Of a stretch of 64,000 nt of DNA, positions 47,569-57,196 are shown piece after piece. Each line of letters begins with the position of its first letter. Within the stretch, counting starts at the first letter, position 1. This DNA comes from Stigmatella aurantiaca DW4/3-1 (GTDB lineage Bacteria > Myxococcota > Myxococcia > Myxococcales > Myxococcaceae). The notes under the pieces were generated by a model. That model was not told the origin of the DNA and did no database searches. It was given only the letters and a program-made list of their open reading frames with translations. A program made the translations under genes and the position numbers. The stretch is from the NCBI RefSeq assembly GCF_000165485.1, contig NC_014623.1:4297501-4361500 (forward strand). Reading direction: 5' to 3'.

Positions 47569-49923
47569 ATGGCGGGTCGGGGCAGAGGTAAAGCCGGGTT
47601 CTTGGCCGCGGTGGGCCTGGTGTGTGCCCTGGGTGCAGGGACCGCGAGAGCTTTCGACGAGGCGGCAGCGGATCGCGCCCTGCTGTTCGCGCAGCAGCAG
47701 TTGGTGCGGACAGTTTCGCAAATCCCCACGAATCAGTATCCCAAGAGTTCCCTGCCAAATGGGACATGGCGGCTTGTTGCCGCCACGGATCTGCTCGGTT
47801 GGACGCAGGGATTCTTTCCCGGAGAGCTCTGGTACATGTACCAGCAAACGGGGCTCGCCACTTGGCGGGTGCGTGCGGATGCCTGGACGCGCAGCCTGGA
47901 GGGGCAGAAGAGCAACATGCTGTCGCATGATCTGGGGTTCAAGTTCATCCCCAGCTATGGACTGGCGTACCAGCTGACGGGGAATGACTCCTACCGGCAA
48001 GTCTTGTTGACGGCCGCTGGTGCGCTGGCTTCCCGTTACAACCCGCGCGTGGGCATCATCAGCTGCTGCGACTGGAACCCAGACTGGCAGCTTCCGCTGG
48101 TCGTTGACACGATGATGAACCTGGAACTGTTGCTCTGGGGTTCAGAGAACGGCGGGCAGGCAGGTTGGCGGGACATGGCCGTCAACCACGCACTGCGCAC
48201 CCTGAGCGACCTGGTACGTCCAGACGGGAGCACCTTTCACGTCGCGGACTATGCGCGGAACACGGGCGCCCTGCGCTTTCAGGGCACCTACCAGGGGTAC
48301 TCGAATGCGTCCACCTGGACCCGGGGACAAGCCTGGGCGGTGTATGGCTACACCCTGGTTTACCGCTACACGCGGGATCCGCGAATGCTGGAAGCAGCTC
48401 AGAAGGTCACGGATTACTACCTAAGCCGGTTGCCTGCGGATGGTATTCCCCCCTGGGATTTCGATGCTCCCGCCAGCCAGCTGCTCAAGGATTCCTCTGC
48501 GGCGGCAGCCGTGGCCTCGGCATTGCTGGAACTGACGAACTACGTCTCGGACCCGAGCAAGCAACGCCTGTATTGGAATGCCGCCATGCGGATGCTCGAT
48601 TCGCTCAGCTCGCCGGCTTACCTGGCTGCTGGGACCAGCAGTCCCGGCATCCTGCAGCATGGCGTGGGCCACTACCCCGCGGGCCAAGAGGTGGATGTGA
48701 GCCTCGCCTATGGGGACTACTATTTCATTGAGGCGCTGCGCCGCTTCAAGCAGCAACCCATGCCCCCTTCGCCGGGCCTCTGGTTCTCGAAGCTCTATTT
48801 CGCGGAAGCCGTGCATGATCTGGGCTCAGGCAACGCCGGGGTCCGCACTGTCGAGTTCGACGTCACCCCCTTGGACGATTCGATCGATGGCGTGGTGGGT
48901 TACGCGGACAGCGCCACCTCCGTGACGGCCTACTCCCAGTTGTCCATGCTCGTGCGCATGAATCCGAGTGGCTGGTTCGACGTTTTCAATGGGACGGGTT
49001 ATTCCGCCGCGAACACGCTGCTCTACGTGGCCAACACGCCGTACCATGTCCGCATCTCCGCGGATCTCGATGCCCGTCAGTACAGCGTCTGGATCCGTCC
49101 ATCGGGTGGGGCGGAGATCCTCCTGGCGGACCGCTACGCTTTCCGCTCTACGGCTCCCTCGATCGATGATCTTGGCAAGGTCGTGCTCAAGAGCGGTACC
49201 CGGGACAATGAGTTCCGTGTGGCCAACCACGCGGTGCGGCCGGCGGGAGAGACCTGGTACTCGCGGCAGGGGTTCTATGCGGGCCTGCACCCCTTGGGGA
49301 CAGAGAACACTGGAATCCAGACCTTGGAGTTCGACGTGCGGCCCCTTCGCTCCCCGATCGATGGGGTGATCGGCTACGCGGACAGTTCCACTGTCGTCAC
49401 GGAGCGCTCGCACCTGGCCATGAACCTTCGCATGGGCTTGAACGGTCTCTTCGAGACATACAACGGGAGTGGCTACGCGGCGGTCAACCGGGTGCCGTAC
49501 ACCCTCCACGGTATTTATCACGTGCGCATCCGGGCCGACGTGCCCGCCCGGAGGTACAGCGTCTGGGTTCGCCCGCCGGGGGGGGCGGAAATCCTCTTGG
49601 CGGACCGGTATGCCTTCCGATCCGATGCGCCATCGGTTGATGAGCTCGGCCTCCTGTCGCTCAAGAGCGGTAGCAATGATGACTACTGGGTGGCGAATCA
49701 CACCGTGAGGTCCGTCACGGGGGCTGAGCTCCCAATACGGCAGGAAATGGCGCTCTTGGGCGAGGAGCCAGAGATGGTGCCTCAGGAGGCTGCCGCGGGT
49801 TGTTCCACGACAGCGGGGGCGAGTTCCCTCGCGCCCCTGGGAGTGTGGCTGTGGCTGCTCCGGAGGCGCAGGGCCTTCCGCTTGGCCGCCGGGGCCTCTC
49901 ATGGGCACCGGAGGCTGTCCTGA
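47569..49923 (+). CDS. GH88-like glycoside hydrolase with two repeat domains and MYXO-CTERM tail
   Basis: 784 aa from ATG 47569 (GTG 47563 is equally served by ribosome-binding sites). Signal RGKAGFLAAVGLVCALGAG. Residues about 35-400: an alpha/alpha-barrel of the GH88/unsaturated glucuronyl hydrolase type (LLGWTQGFFPGELWYMYQQ, CCDWNPDWQLPLVVDTMMNL, TWTRGQAWAVYGYTLVYRYT, DSSAAAAVASALLELT). Then two tandem copies of a beta-sandwich-like module (about 405-555 and 563-715), sharing VRTVEFDVTPL/IQTLEFDVRPL, IDGVVGYADS/IDGVIGYADS and GGAEILLADRYAFRS. The C-terminus GCSTT, hydrophobic span, RRRR fits a MYXO-CTERM sorting signal. Likely outer-surface polysaccharide degradation. Confidence 0.8.
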   Translation: MAGRGRGKAGFLAAVGLVCALGAGTARAFDEAAADRALLFAQQQLVRTVSQIPTNQYPKSSLPNGTWRLVAATDLLGWTQGFFPGELWYMYQQTGLATWRVRADAWTRSLEGQKSNMLSHDLGFKFIPSYGLAYQLTGNDSYRQVLLTAAGALASRYNPRVGIISCCDWNPDWQLPLVVDTMMNLELLLWGSENGGQAGWRDMAVNHALRTLSDLVRPDGSTFHVADYARNTGALRFQGTYQGYSNASTWTRGQAWAVYGYTLVYRYTRDPRMLEAAQKVTDYYLSRLPADGIPPWDFDAPASQLLKDSSAAAAVASALLELTNYVSDPSKQRLYWNAAMRMLDSLSSPAYLAAGTSSPGILQHGVGHYPAGQEVDVSLAYGDYYFIEALRRFKQQPMPPSPGLWFSKLYFAEAVHDLGSGNAGVRTVEFDVTPLDDSIDGVVGYADSATSVTAYSQLSMLVRMNPSGWFDVFNGTGYSAANTLLYVANTPYHVRISADLDARQYSVWIRPSGGAEILLADRYAFRSTAPSIDDLGKVVLKSGTRDNEFRVANHAVRPAGETWYSRQGFYAGLHPLGTENTGIQTLEFDVRPLRSPIDGVIGYADSSTVVTERSHLAMNLRMGLNGLFETYNGSGYAAVNRVPYTLHGIYHVRIRADVPARRYSVWVRPPGGAEILLADRYAFRSDAPSVDELGLLSLKSGSNDDYWVANHTVRSVTGAELPIRQEMALLGEEPEMVPQEAAAGCSTTAGASSLAPLGVWLWLLRRRRAFRLAAGASHGHRRLS

Positions 49924-49939
49924 CGGGTGACTGCGTGTT

Positions 49940-50854
49940 TCAGAAGGCCCGGTTCACGGCGTAGCCAGCGATTCGGTGCTCGGCCTTGTAGGTGTTCGGG
50001 CCGGGAATGCCGTCGATGGGGCCTGTGTAGCCGAAGCTTCGGCCAACGGTCTGGACGCGAGTCCAGTAGATGGAGCCGGGGATCCCATCTTCTTGAGCGG
50101 AGGTCCGCGGTCCGCCGCGGCTGTTCAACTCGCGTGCGGTGATTCTCACGCGAATCTTCTCCGTGTTGGGCCCCGTCACGCCGTCAATGGGACCGGTGTA
50201 ACCGAAGTCCCGCTGACCGACGGTCTGAATGCGCTTGTAGTAGATGGGGCCTGGAATGCCGTCATCCTCGGTCGTCGTCCTGGGCAGCGAGCCGCCGCCG
50301 CCGCCAGGAGGGGCACCACCGCCGGCAATCCGGCCGCCCGCATAATCCATCGACCAACCCAGGTACCGTGCTCCTGATGCGCTCGTGTAACCGGACACGC
50401 TGTTGATGCCGATGGCGGTTCCCCATGACGCGGAGAGGTGATTCGAGGCCATGAAGACCGCCGTGCCACCGCCATTGAGGTCGGCGCCGACGTGACCGGC
50501 GGTGCCGATATCCCACCAATGGAATGCACCGGTGAGCGCCGTCGAGGGATTCGTCGAGACAATCGTCGACGCTTTGTATGCCAGGTAGGCCGTGTCCCGG
50601 GCCGAGGAGTCGGGCAGCTGGCCAAAGCGGAACATCAGCGAGCCGCACCAGCCAGCCCACGAGCCGCCGTCTCGCTTGGGGTTGGCCGCGGCGTACGCCC
50701 GGGCTCTGTCGTAGATGGGTGAGTTCGCCTCGGCGGTGAGGGTGCTCGTCTCGGACTCGCCGGGCGCCGCGTTCTCAAAGTCTCCGCCACACGAGGCAAG
50801 CGCGAGCCCCGCTGACAAAAGGGCGGCCGTCCACATGATCCGTTTCGCGTGCAT
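49940..50854 (-). CDS. Lipoprotein with duplicated C-terminal GYTGPIDG repeats
   Basis: 304 aa from ATG 50854. Signal RIMWTAALLSAGLALASCGG with lipobox LASC. Residues about 40-180 form a CHAP/NlpC-like domain (GSWAGWCGSLMFRFGQLP with a possible catalytic Cys, TGAFHWWDIGTAGHVGADLN with His). After a Gly-rich linker come two near-identical repeats with DGIPGPIYYKRIQTVGQ then FGYTGPIDGVTGPNT, and DGIPGSIYWTRVQTVG then FGYTGPIDGIPGPNT, resembling peptidoglycan-binding repeats. A cell-wall-acting enzyme or bacteriolytic factor is plausible. Confidence 0.6.
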   Translation of the reverse strand: MHAKRIMWTAALLSAGLALASCGGDFENAAPGESETSTLTAEANSPIYDRARAYAAANPKRDGGSWAGWCGSLMFRFGQLPDSSARDTAYLAYKASTIVSTNPSTALTGAFHWWDIGTAGHVGADLNGGGTAVFMASNHLSASWGTAIGINSVSGYTSASGARYLGWSMDYAGGRIAGGGAPPGGGGGSLPRTTTEDDGIPGPIYYKRIQTVGQRDFGYTGPIDGVTGPNTEKIRVRITARELNSRGGPRTSAQEDGIPGSIYWTRVQTVGRSFGYTGPIDGIPGPNTYKAEHRIAGYAVNRAF

Positions 50855-51030
50855 CAACTGTCTCCGGGGGCAAGGGGGGCTCTTCAAGGCCCGCGTACGC
50901 GGTCTCAGGGAGGGAGGTGGCGAACGCCGGACCTGGAAGGCACCCCAGTTGTCGGATCTGAGGAGAAGGAAGTTTCCTGAGGTCTGGATTTTTTCCTTTA
51001 TTTCGAGGAGTTAGGAGTGCCAGCGTCCTG

Positions 51031-52098
51031 TCAGCGGTGCGCGCCCAGATGCGCCAGCACGGCCGTCCCAATCTCCTCGGTTCCCGCAGGCCGGGTGCCC
51101 GGGGGAGCGAGATCGGCGGGCAGGGTGCCTGCTTCGATCGAGGTGGCCACTGCGGCCTCGACTGCCCGCGCTTCCTTCTCGAGCCCGAGCGAGTGGCGCA
51201 ACAGCATGGCGACGCTCAGCAGTGTTCCGTAAGGGTTGGCTACCCCGCGGCCAGCGATGTCCGGGGCGGAGCCGTGAATGGGCTCGTAGAGCCCGCGCCG
51301 GTTCGCTCCGAGCGAGGCAGAGGGCAGCATCCCGATGGAGCCCGAGAGCATGGCTGCTTCGTCCGTGAGGATGTCGCCGAACATGTTCTCGGTCACGATG
51401 ACGTCGAAGTCCGCAGGGCGCTTGATCAAGTGCATGGCGCAGGCGTCTACCAACAGGTGCTTCAGCTCGACGTCTGGAAACTCCTCGCGTACGACCCGCT
51501 CGGTCACCGCGCGCCAGAGTCTCGAGGTCTCCAGCACGTTGGCTTTGTCCACCGAGGTGAGCCGCTTGCGGCGGGTTCGTGCCAGGGTGGCCGCGGCGCG
51601 GACCACCCGCACCACTTCCTCCACCGTGTACACGCAGGCATCGAAGGCTTGAGTCTCGTCCCGGCGTTTCTCTCCGAAGTAGATGCCACCGGTGAGTTCA
51701 CGCACCACGAGCAGATCCACCCCGCGCAGCACCTCGGGCTTGAGCGAGGAGGCATCATAGAGCGCGGGGAAGGGGGCCACGGGCCGTAGGTTGGCGTACA
51801 GACCCAGGGCCTTGCGCAGTTCGAGCAACCCCTGCTCCGGACGCACCTTGGCGGGTGGATCCCACTTCGGCCCGCCCACCGCGCCCAACAACACCGCCTC
51901 CGAGCGTTGGCAGAGGGCCAGGGTCTCGGGGGGCAGGGGAGATGCGGTGAGATCAATGGCCACACCGCCCATGGGGGCCTCGGTCAGCTCGAAAGAGTGA
52001 CCAAAGCGCTCCGCCACGGCGCGCAGCAGGCGAGTTCCCTGTCCCACCACCTCGGGCCCAATGCCGTCGCCTGGCAGGACCGCGATGAGCGCCTTCAT
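51031..52098 (-). CDS. leuB: 3-isopropylmalate dehydrogenase
   Basis: 355 aa. [47 protein letters not shown], [17 protein letters not shown] loop ([15 protein letters not shown]), [50 protein letters not shown] and [20 protein letters not shown]. It oxidises 3-isopropylmalate in leucine synthesis. The ATG 52098 overlaps the leuD stop by four bases (ATGA). Confidence 0.96.
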   Translation of the reverse strand: MKALIAVLPGDGIGPEVVGQGTRLLRAVAERFGHSFELTEAPMGGVAIDLTASPLPPETLALCQRSEAVLLGAVGGPKWDPPAKVRPEQGLLELRKALGLYANLRPVAPFPALYDASSLKPEVLRGVDLLVVRELTGGIYFGEKRRDETQAFDACVYTVEEVVRVVRAAATLARTRRKRLTSVDKANVLETSRLWRAVTERVVREEFPDVELKHLLVDACAMHLIKRPADFDVIVTENMFGDILTDEAAMLSGSIGMLPSASLGANRRGLYEPIHGSAPDIAGRGVANPYGTLLSVAMLLRHSLGLEKEARAVEAAVATSIEAGTLPADLAPPGTRPAGTEEIGTAVLAHLGAHR

Positions 52099-52670
52099 GG
52101 GCGCGTCTCCTCGAAGCGTGCGATGGCTTTCTCCTGGCCGAGCAGAAACCCCAGCTCATCCACCCCGTTCATCAGGCAGTAGCGAGCGAAGGGATCCAAG
52201 GGAAACGTTGCGGCCGTTCCATCGGCGAGCGTCACCGAGAGGCGCTCCAGGTCAATGCTCACCACGGAGCCCGGCTCGGCCAGCAGGCGGCGGTGAAACC
52301 CGGCGTCTACCCGCACCGGCAGCAGGCCGTTCTTGACGGCGTTGTTGGAGAAGATGTCCGCGATGGAGGAGCTGATGACCGCGCGGAAGCCCCAATCCGT
52401 CAATGCCCACGGTGCGTGCTCGCGAGAAGAGCCGCAGCCAAAGTTGTCTCCAGCCACCAGGACCTGAGCCCCTTGGGCTTCTGGGCGCTCGAGGATGAAG
52501 TCCGGGCGGGGGCTGCCGTCCGGTTGGTAGCGCCAGTCCGCGAAGAGCCAACGGCCAAGGCCCGTGCGGTGAGTGATTTTGAGGAATCGGGCAGGGATGA
52601 TCTGGTCGGTATCGATGTTCTGCTGCGCGAGGACGATGGTGCGCGATTGCAGCGTGCGGAACGGTTCCAT
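52095..52670 (-). CDS. leuD: 3-isopropylmalate dehydratase small subunit
   Basis: 191 aa from ATG 52670, five bases after the leuC stop. The small swivelling subunit: [16 protein letters not shown], the active-site loop [40 protein letters not shown] and [14 protein letters not shown]. Pairs with LeuC to isomerise isopropylmalate. Confidence 0.96.
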   Translation of the reverse strand: MEPFRTLQSRTIVLAQQNIDTDQIIPARFLKITHRTGLGRWLFADWRYQPDGSPRPDFILERPEAQGAQVLVAGDNFGCGSSREHAPWALTDWGFRAVISSSIADIFSNNAVKNGLLPVRVDAGFHRRLLAEPGSVVSIDLERLSVTLADGTAATFPLDPFARYCLMNGVDELGFLLGQEKAIARFEETRP

Positions 52671-52675
52671 GGATT

Positions 52676-54106
52676 TCACCTCAAAAACTCCCGGGGATCG
52701 CTGACCTTGCCGGTGACGGCGGCGGCGGCGGCGGTCAGGGGACTGGCCAGAAAGGTCCGGCTGGCCTTGCCCTGCCTTCCTTCGAAGTTGCGGTTGCTGG
52801 TGCTCACCACGTACTGGCCGGGCTGCGCTTGGTCGCCATTCATGGCGATACACATGGAGCAGCCAGGCTCGCGCCACTCGGCGCCGGCGCTGCGGAAGAT
52901 GTCGTGCAGCCCCTCGGCCTCTGCTGCGCGCTTGACTTCCTGTGAGCCAGGGACCACGAGGACGCGGACGCGGGAGGCCACCTTCCGTCCACGGAAGACA
53001 TCGGCCGCCGCGCGCAGGTCCGACAGCCGCGAGTTGGTACAGCTTCCAATGAACACCACGTCGATGGGCTGGCCCAGCAGGCGCTGCCCCGGCTTCAGCC
53101 CCATGTAGAGGAGGGCGCGCTCCAGTGAGTTCCGTGCGCTCGCATCCGCCAGGTCGTGGGGGGCGGGAACCGCGCCGGTGACAGGGATGCCCATGCCAGG
53201 GTGGGTGCCGTAGGTGAGCATCGGCTCGAGGGCACTGGCATCGAGTGTCACGGCCGCGTCGTAGGTGGCTCCCGGGTCTGAGGGCAGGGTGCGCCAATGC
53301 GCAAGCGCCTTGTCCCAGGCCGCCCCTTGGGGCGCCCGCGAGCGGTGGCGGAGGTACTCGAAGACGGTGTCATCCGGGGAGATGAGACCCGCCCGTGCAC
53401 CGGCCTCGATGGACATGTTGCACACGGTCATGCGCTCCTCCATGGAGAGGCGGCGGATGGCGCTGCCGGTGTACTCGAGCACGTGCCCTGTTCCTCCGCC
53501 CACCCCGATCTGGGCGATGATGCCCAGGATGATGTCCTTGGCGCTCACCCCGGGGCGGAGGTGACCTTCCACGCGCACCTCCATGGTCTTCGGCTTGCGC
53601 TGCAGCAGGCACTGGGTGGCCAGCACGTGTCCCACCTCGCTGGTGCCAATGCCAAAGGCCAGCGCGCCAAAGGCGCCGTGGGTGCTGGTGTGGCTGTCGC
53701 CGCAAACGATGGTCGAGCCGGGCAAGGTCAAGCCGAGCTCGGGCCCGATGACGTGGATGATGCCCTGACGCTCGGAGCCCAGGGTATGCAACTCCACGCC
53801 GAACGCTTCGCAGTTGGCTTCCAGTTGCGCAAGTTGAGCGGCGGCTTCCGCGTCCGCGATCGGAAAGCGTCCCTGCGCATCCCGTGGGAGGGTCGGGGTG
53901 GAATGGTCCATCGTGGCAACGGTCCGTTCGGGTTTCCGTACCCGCAGGCCTCGCTCACGCAGCAGGCTGAAGGCTTGCGGAGAGGTCACCTCGTGCACCA
54001 GGTGCAAATCCACATAGAGCACAGCGGGTGTCTCGGCCGTCTCCGGCTGGACGAGGTGAGACTGCCAGATCTTCTCGAACAGGTTCCGAGGGGGAAGAGG
54101 GCTCAT
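52676..54106 (-). CDS. leuC: 3-isopropylmalate dehydratase large subunit
   Basis: 476 aa aconitase-family enzyme. [40 protein letters not shown], the [4Fe-4S] cysteines in [13 protein letters not shown] and [12 protein letters not shown], and [20 protein letters not shown]. One base separates it from leuA. A GGC-repeat tract (52718-52734) encodes a run of alanines near the C-terminus. Confidence 0.96.
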   Translation of the reverse strand: MSPLPPRNLFEKIWQSHLVQPETAETPAVLYVDLHLVHEVTSPQAFSLLRERGLRVRKPERTVATMDHSTPTLPRDAQGRFPIADAEAAAQLAQLEANCEAFGVELHTLGSERQGIIHVIGPELGLTLPGSTIVCGDSHTSTHGAFGALAFGIGTSEVGHVLATQCLLQRKPKTMEVRVEGHLRPGVSAKDIILGIIAQIGVGGGTGHVLEYTGSAIRRLSMEERMTVCNMSIEAGARAGLISPDDTVFEYLRHRSRAPQGAAWDKALAHWRTLPSDPGATYDAAVTLDASALEPMLTYGTHPGMGIPVTGAVPAPHDLADASARNSLERALLYMGLKPGQRLLGQPIDVVFIGSCTNSRLSDLRAAADVFRGRKVASRVRVLVVPGSQEVKRAAEAEGLHDIFRSAGAEWREPGCSMCIAMNGDQAQPGQYVVSTSNRNFEGRQGKASRTFLASPLTAAAAAVTGKVSDPREFLR

Positions 54107-54107
54107 G

Positions 54108-55688
54108 TCAGGCGCTCGCTGAGATGGATGGGATGACGGGCTTGGAAACGGAGGCAGGGACCGTGATTCGAGCCGCTCGGTTGAGGGCGTCGAGAAACGC
54201 CTGGGCGCTTGCCGTGATGATGTCGGTGTTCACGCCCCGGCCTTGGAACCGTTGGAGTCCCGTTTCCACCTCCAGGGAGACATGTCCCTGGGCGTCCTCG
54301 CCGTCGGTCACGCTCGTCACTTGATAGCTGCACAGGCGGACTTGTTGGCCGGTGATGCGTTCGATGGCCTTGAAGACCGCATCCACGGGCCCATCGCCAC
54401 AGGCGGCATCGCGCAGCTTTCGCCCATCGGTATGTTCGAGGCATACGGAGGCAGTGGGAACAGTCCCCACACCCGATACGCAGCTGAGCGTCTCCAGTTT
54501 CCAGGAGGAAGATTCCCCAGGGTTGATGTAGCCCTGAATCAGGACCTCCAGATCCGCGTCGAAGACCTCTTTCTTGCGGTCTGCCAGACGCTTGAATTCC
54601 TCGAACAACTTGTCGAGCTGCGTGGCATCGAGCTGATAGCCGAGGTCCTTCATCCGCTGGCGCAGCACGTGGCGGCCGCTGTGCTTTCCGAGCACCAGGT
54701 GGCTGCCCGAGAACCCCACATCCTCGGGCCGCATGATTTCGTAGGTCCCTGGGTGCATCAGCATTCCGTGCTGGTGGATCCCCGCCTCGTGGGCAAAGGC
54801 GTTCTGGCCCACCACGGCCTTGTTGCGCTGCACTTGGAGGCCGGTCACGTTGGAGAGCAGTCGGCTGGTGGGATAGAGGCGCTCGGTGCGAACCGCGGTG
54901 CGCACGCCGAAGAAGTCGTGGCGGGTGCGCAGGGCCATGACGACTTCCTCCAGCGCGCAGTTGCCCGCCCGCTCCCCAATGCCATTGATGGTGCACTCCA
55001 CTTGCCGCGCGCCTTCCGCCACCGCGGCCAGGCTGTTGGCGACCGCCAGCCCGAGATCGTTGTGGCAGTGCACGCTCAGCACGACCCGCTCGATGCCGCG
55101 CACGTGGCGCCGCAAGTACGCGATCAGGGATGAGTACTGGGAGGGGACGGTGTAGCCCACCGTGTCGGGGATGTTGATGGTGGTGGCCCCGGCTTCGATG
55201 GCACGCTCCGCCACCTCGGCCAGAAACTCGGGCTCGGTGCGCGCGGCATCCTCGGCGGAAAACTGCACATCCTCGAAGCGCTCACGTGCGTAACCAATGG
55301 CCTCCACGGCGCGCCGGACGACCTCCTGCTGGTTCATCTTCAGCTTGTACTCGCGGTGCAGTGGGCTGGTGGCGATAAAGACATGGAGCCGTCGGCGTGC
55401 GGCCGAACGAAGGGCCTCCCAGGTTCGATCGATGTCCTCGCGGTTGGCCCGGGCCAGGGCGCACAGGATAGGGCCCTCGATGCGCTCGGCCACGGTGGTC
55501 ACTGCCTCGAAGTCACCTTGAGAGGCGACCGGAAAGCCAAGCTCGATGACGTCGACACCCAGATCCCTCAGCGCGAGCGCCACTTGAAGCTTCTGCGCGA
55601 CGTTCATGCTGGCCCCGGGCGATTGCTCGCCATCGCGCAGGGTGGTGTCGAAGATGATGACGCGATCCTTCACGCTCTCTGTGCTCAT
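54108..55688 (-). CDS. leuA: 2-isopropylmalate synthase
   Basis: 526 aa, first structural gene of the leucine operon. [19 protein letters not shown] with the metal-binding Asp, [36 protein letters not shown] and a C-terminal regulatory domain (about 395-520: [54 protein letters not shown]) that binds leucine for feedback inhibition in this family. Expression is likely controlled by the leader at 55745-55980. Confidence 0.96.
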   Translation of the reverse strand: MSTESVKDRVIIFDTTLRDGEQSPGASMNVAQKLQVALALRDLGVDVIELGFPVASQGDFEAVTTVAERIEGPILCALARANREDIDRTWEALRSAARRRLHVFIATSPLHREYKLKMNQQEVVRRAVEAIGYARERFEDVQFSAEDAARTEPEFLAEVAERAIEAGATTINIPDTVGYTVPSQYSSLIAYLRRHVRGIERVVLSVHCHNDLGLAVANSLAAVAEGARQVECTINGIGERAGNCALEEVVMALRTRHDFFGVRTAVRTERLYPTSRLLSNVTGLQVQRNKAVVGQNAFAHEAGIHQHGMLMHPGTYEIMRPEDVGFSGSHLVLGKHSGRHVLRQRMKDLGYQLDATQLDKLFEEFKRLADRKKEVFDADLEVLIQGYINPGESSSWKLETLSCVSGVGTVPTASVCLEHTDGRKLRDAACGDGPVDAVFKAIERITGQQVRLCSYQVTSVTDGEDAQGHVSLEVETGLQRFQGRGVNTDIITASAQAFLDALNRAARITVPASVSKPVIPSISASA

Positions 55689-55744
55689 CCATTCGCCTCG
55701 TGTCGTGTGCTGGGGACAGCTTGTTTCCGGGTGGGGTAAGGACG

Positions 55745-55785
55745 TCGAAAAACGAAAACCCCGCCTCCGTTTCCGGGGGCGGGGC
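55745..55785 (-). terminator. Attenuator-type terminator upstream of leuA
   Basis: On the minus strand a GCCCCGCC / GGCGGGG stem (arms at 55778-55785 and 55759-55765, extended inward by CCGG-type pairs) is followed by TTTTCGTTTTT. It lies between the Leu-rich leader and leuA, 57 bp before the leuA start. The upstream arm GCCCC (55781-55785) can alternatively pair with GGGGC in the leader (55832-55836). Confidence 0.85.
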
Positions 55786-55815
55786 TTTTCGTTCCAGCCT
55801 GGGGTTCATCCAGTC

Positions 55816-55980
55816 TCAGAACGGTGGCCCGGCCCCGTGCGCAAGAAGAAGAAGAAGCGCGCCAAGAAGGAGGCCGGCCACCCGAGCAACGACGGACACG
55901 CGCACCTGCACGAGCGGACGCACGCCACGGTTCGTTGCCGGGCGCGGGGTCAGTTCGAGGGTGGAGGCGAGGTTCGTCAT
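55816..55980 (-). CDS. leuL: Leucine-rich leader peptide of the leu operon
   Basis: The frame ends at 55816 with VAGLLLGALLLLLAHG then AGPPF and stop. It holds eight clustered Leu codons (55843-55857: CTT x5; 55864-55872: CTT, CTT, CTC). CTT is rare in this GC-rich genome, while nearby genes use CTG/CTC. A rho-independent terminator follows 31 bp after the stop. The start is uncertain: ATG 55980 gives 54 aa but has no clear ribosome-binding site; in-frame GTGs nearer the Leu run are possible. The role in ribosome-mediated attenuation is inferred from this layout. Confidence 0.75.
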   Translation of the reverse strand: MTNLASTLELTPRPATNRGVRPLVQVRVSVVARVAGLLLGALLLLLAHGAGPPF

Positions 55981-56071
55981 CGTCGATGGGGTCAGACGGG
56001 GGCCATCATGCACCAGGTCCTTCCCCAATATCAAATTGAGTCTCGAAGTTTGCTGTGCCCCAGGGGGATCG

Positions 56072-57160
56072 TCAGGAGGACTGGGGCACGCGCTTGGCTG
56101 GCGCCAGCCTCTTGTGCGGCATGGGGATGGCACCGCATTGGATCATGCTCTCCGCCATGTCCACCACCATGGTCTCCAGACTTCGCGGCTTCCACCCGAG
56201 GACTTTCCGGGCGCGCTCGCTGGAGACGTCCTGCCGTTTGCCCAGCTCATTCACGGCCAGCGCGGCGGTCTTGTCAAAGAGGGCGACGATCTTGAGCACC
56301 CAGTTTGGCAGTCGGCGCGTGGGAACTTTGAAGCCTCGAGGGCCGAAGTGCCGGGACAAGATCTGCGCGATCTGAAGCATTGAGGCGTGTTCGAGGGCCA
56401 CGATAAAGCGCTGGCCGGCCGCCTCCGGGATCGTCATGGCCGCGATGTGCGCGTCGGCTACGTCACGGACGTCGGTCATGGCCCACCCGAGGTCCGGGCA
56501 GCCCGGCATCTCCCTTGTGAGCAGCTTGCGCACCACTTCGCCCGACACGCTGAAGTCCTTGTCGGGCACCGGCCCTAGGATGACGCCGGGGTTGATCACG
56601 GTGAGTTCGAACCGCTCTGGTTCTGGCAGATGCGCCACGAAGTCCCAGGCCGCCCGCTCGGCAATTGTCTTGCTGCGCTCGTAAGGGCCGACTTCGCTGG
56701 TGAGGAGGGACCAGTCCTTCTCATCATACGTCCTCATCCCGTCGCGCGGGTGACCGTAGAGGATGGCGGCCGTCGAGGACGTCATGACCACCCGCTTCAC
56801 GTGCGCCTTGGCGGCTGCCTTGAGCACCCGCAGGGTGCCGTCGCGCGCAGGCACGATGACTTCATCTGGGTTCTTGGGCGGTGTGGTGGGGACTGGCGAG
56901 GCCACGTGCAGGACCCAGGTGCATCCGTCGACCGCCTGTTGCCAACCCTCGTCGCTGCCGAGGTCTGCCTGGACGAGCGTCAGGCGTCCGCCACTCACGT
57001 CAACGTGCTTCCTGACCACCTCGAGCACTCGTGCGGACCGTTGGATGCTGCGGACGGTCCCTCGGACGCGATACCCTTTTTGGAGCAACTGCACGATGCA
57101 CTGCATGGCGACGAAGCCGCTTGCCCCCGTCACGAGGACGGTTTTTTCGTCAGTCTGCAT
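56072..57160 (-). CDS. NAD(P)-dependent epimerase/reductase (dihydroflavonol-reductase-like)
   Basis: 362 aa extended SDR. KTVLVTGASGFVAMQCIVQL (glycine motif), LHVASPVPTTPPKNPDEVI, VKRVVMTSSTAAILYG and YERSKTIAERAAWDF with the catalytic Tyr and Lys, and INPGVILGPV. The closest style is dihydroflavonol-4-reductase/cinnamoyl-CoA-reductase-like. It follows the propeller lipoprotein by 36 bp in the same direction. The substrate is unknown; a part in the AvrD-linked pathway upstream is only suggested by orientation. Confidence 0.85.
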   Translation of the reverse strand: MQTDEKTVLVTGASGFVAMQCIVQLLQKGYRVRGTVRSIQRSARVLEVVRKHVDVSGGRLTLVQADLGSDEGWQQAVDGCTWVLHVASPVPTTPPKNPDEVIVPARDGTLRVLKAAAKAHVKRVVMTSSTAAILYGHPRDGMRTYDEKDWSLLTSEVGPYERSKTIAERAAWDFVAHLPEPERFELTVINPGVILGPVPDKDFSVSGEVVRKLLTREMPGCPDLGWAMTDVRDVADAHIAAMTIPEAAGQRFIVALEHASMLQIAQILSRHFGPRGFKVPTRRLPNWVLKIVALFDKTAALAVNELGKRQDVSSERARKVLGWKPRSLETMVVDMAESMIQCGAIPMPHKRLAPAKRVPQSS

Positions 57161-57196
57161 AATTTCAGCCTCTGGTGATGATGGTTGTTGGTGCGT

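Noticed and set aside
52718..52734. GGC trinucleotide tract in leuC
   Set aside because: Encodes an alanine run in frame; ordinary for GC-rich genomes.
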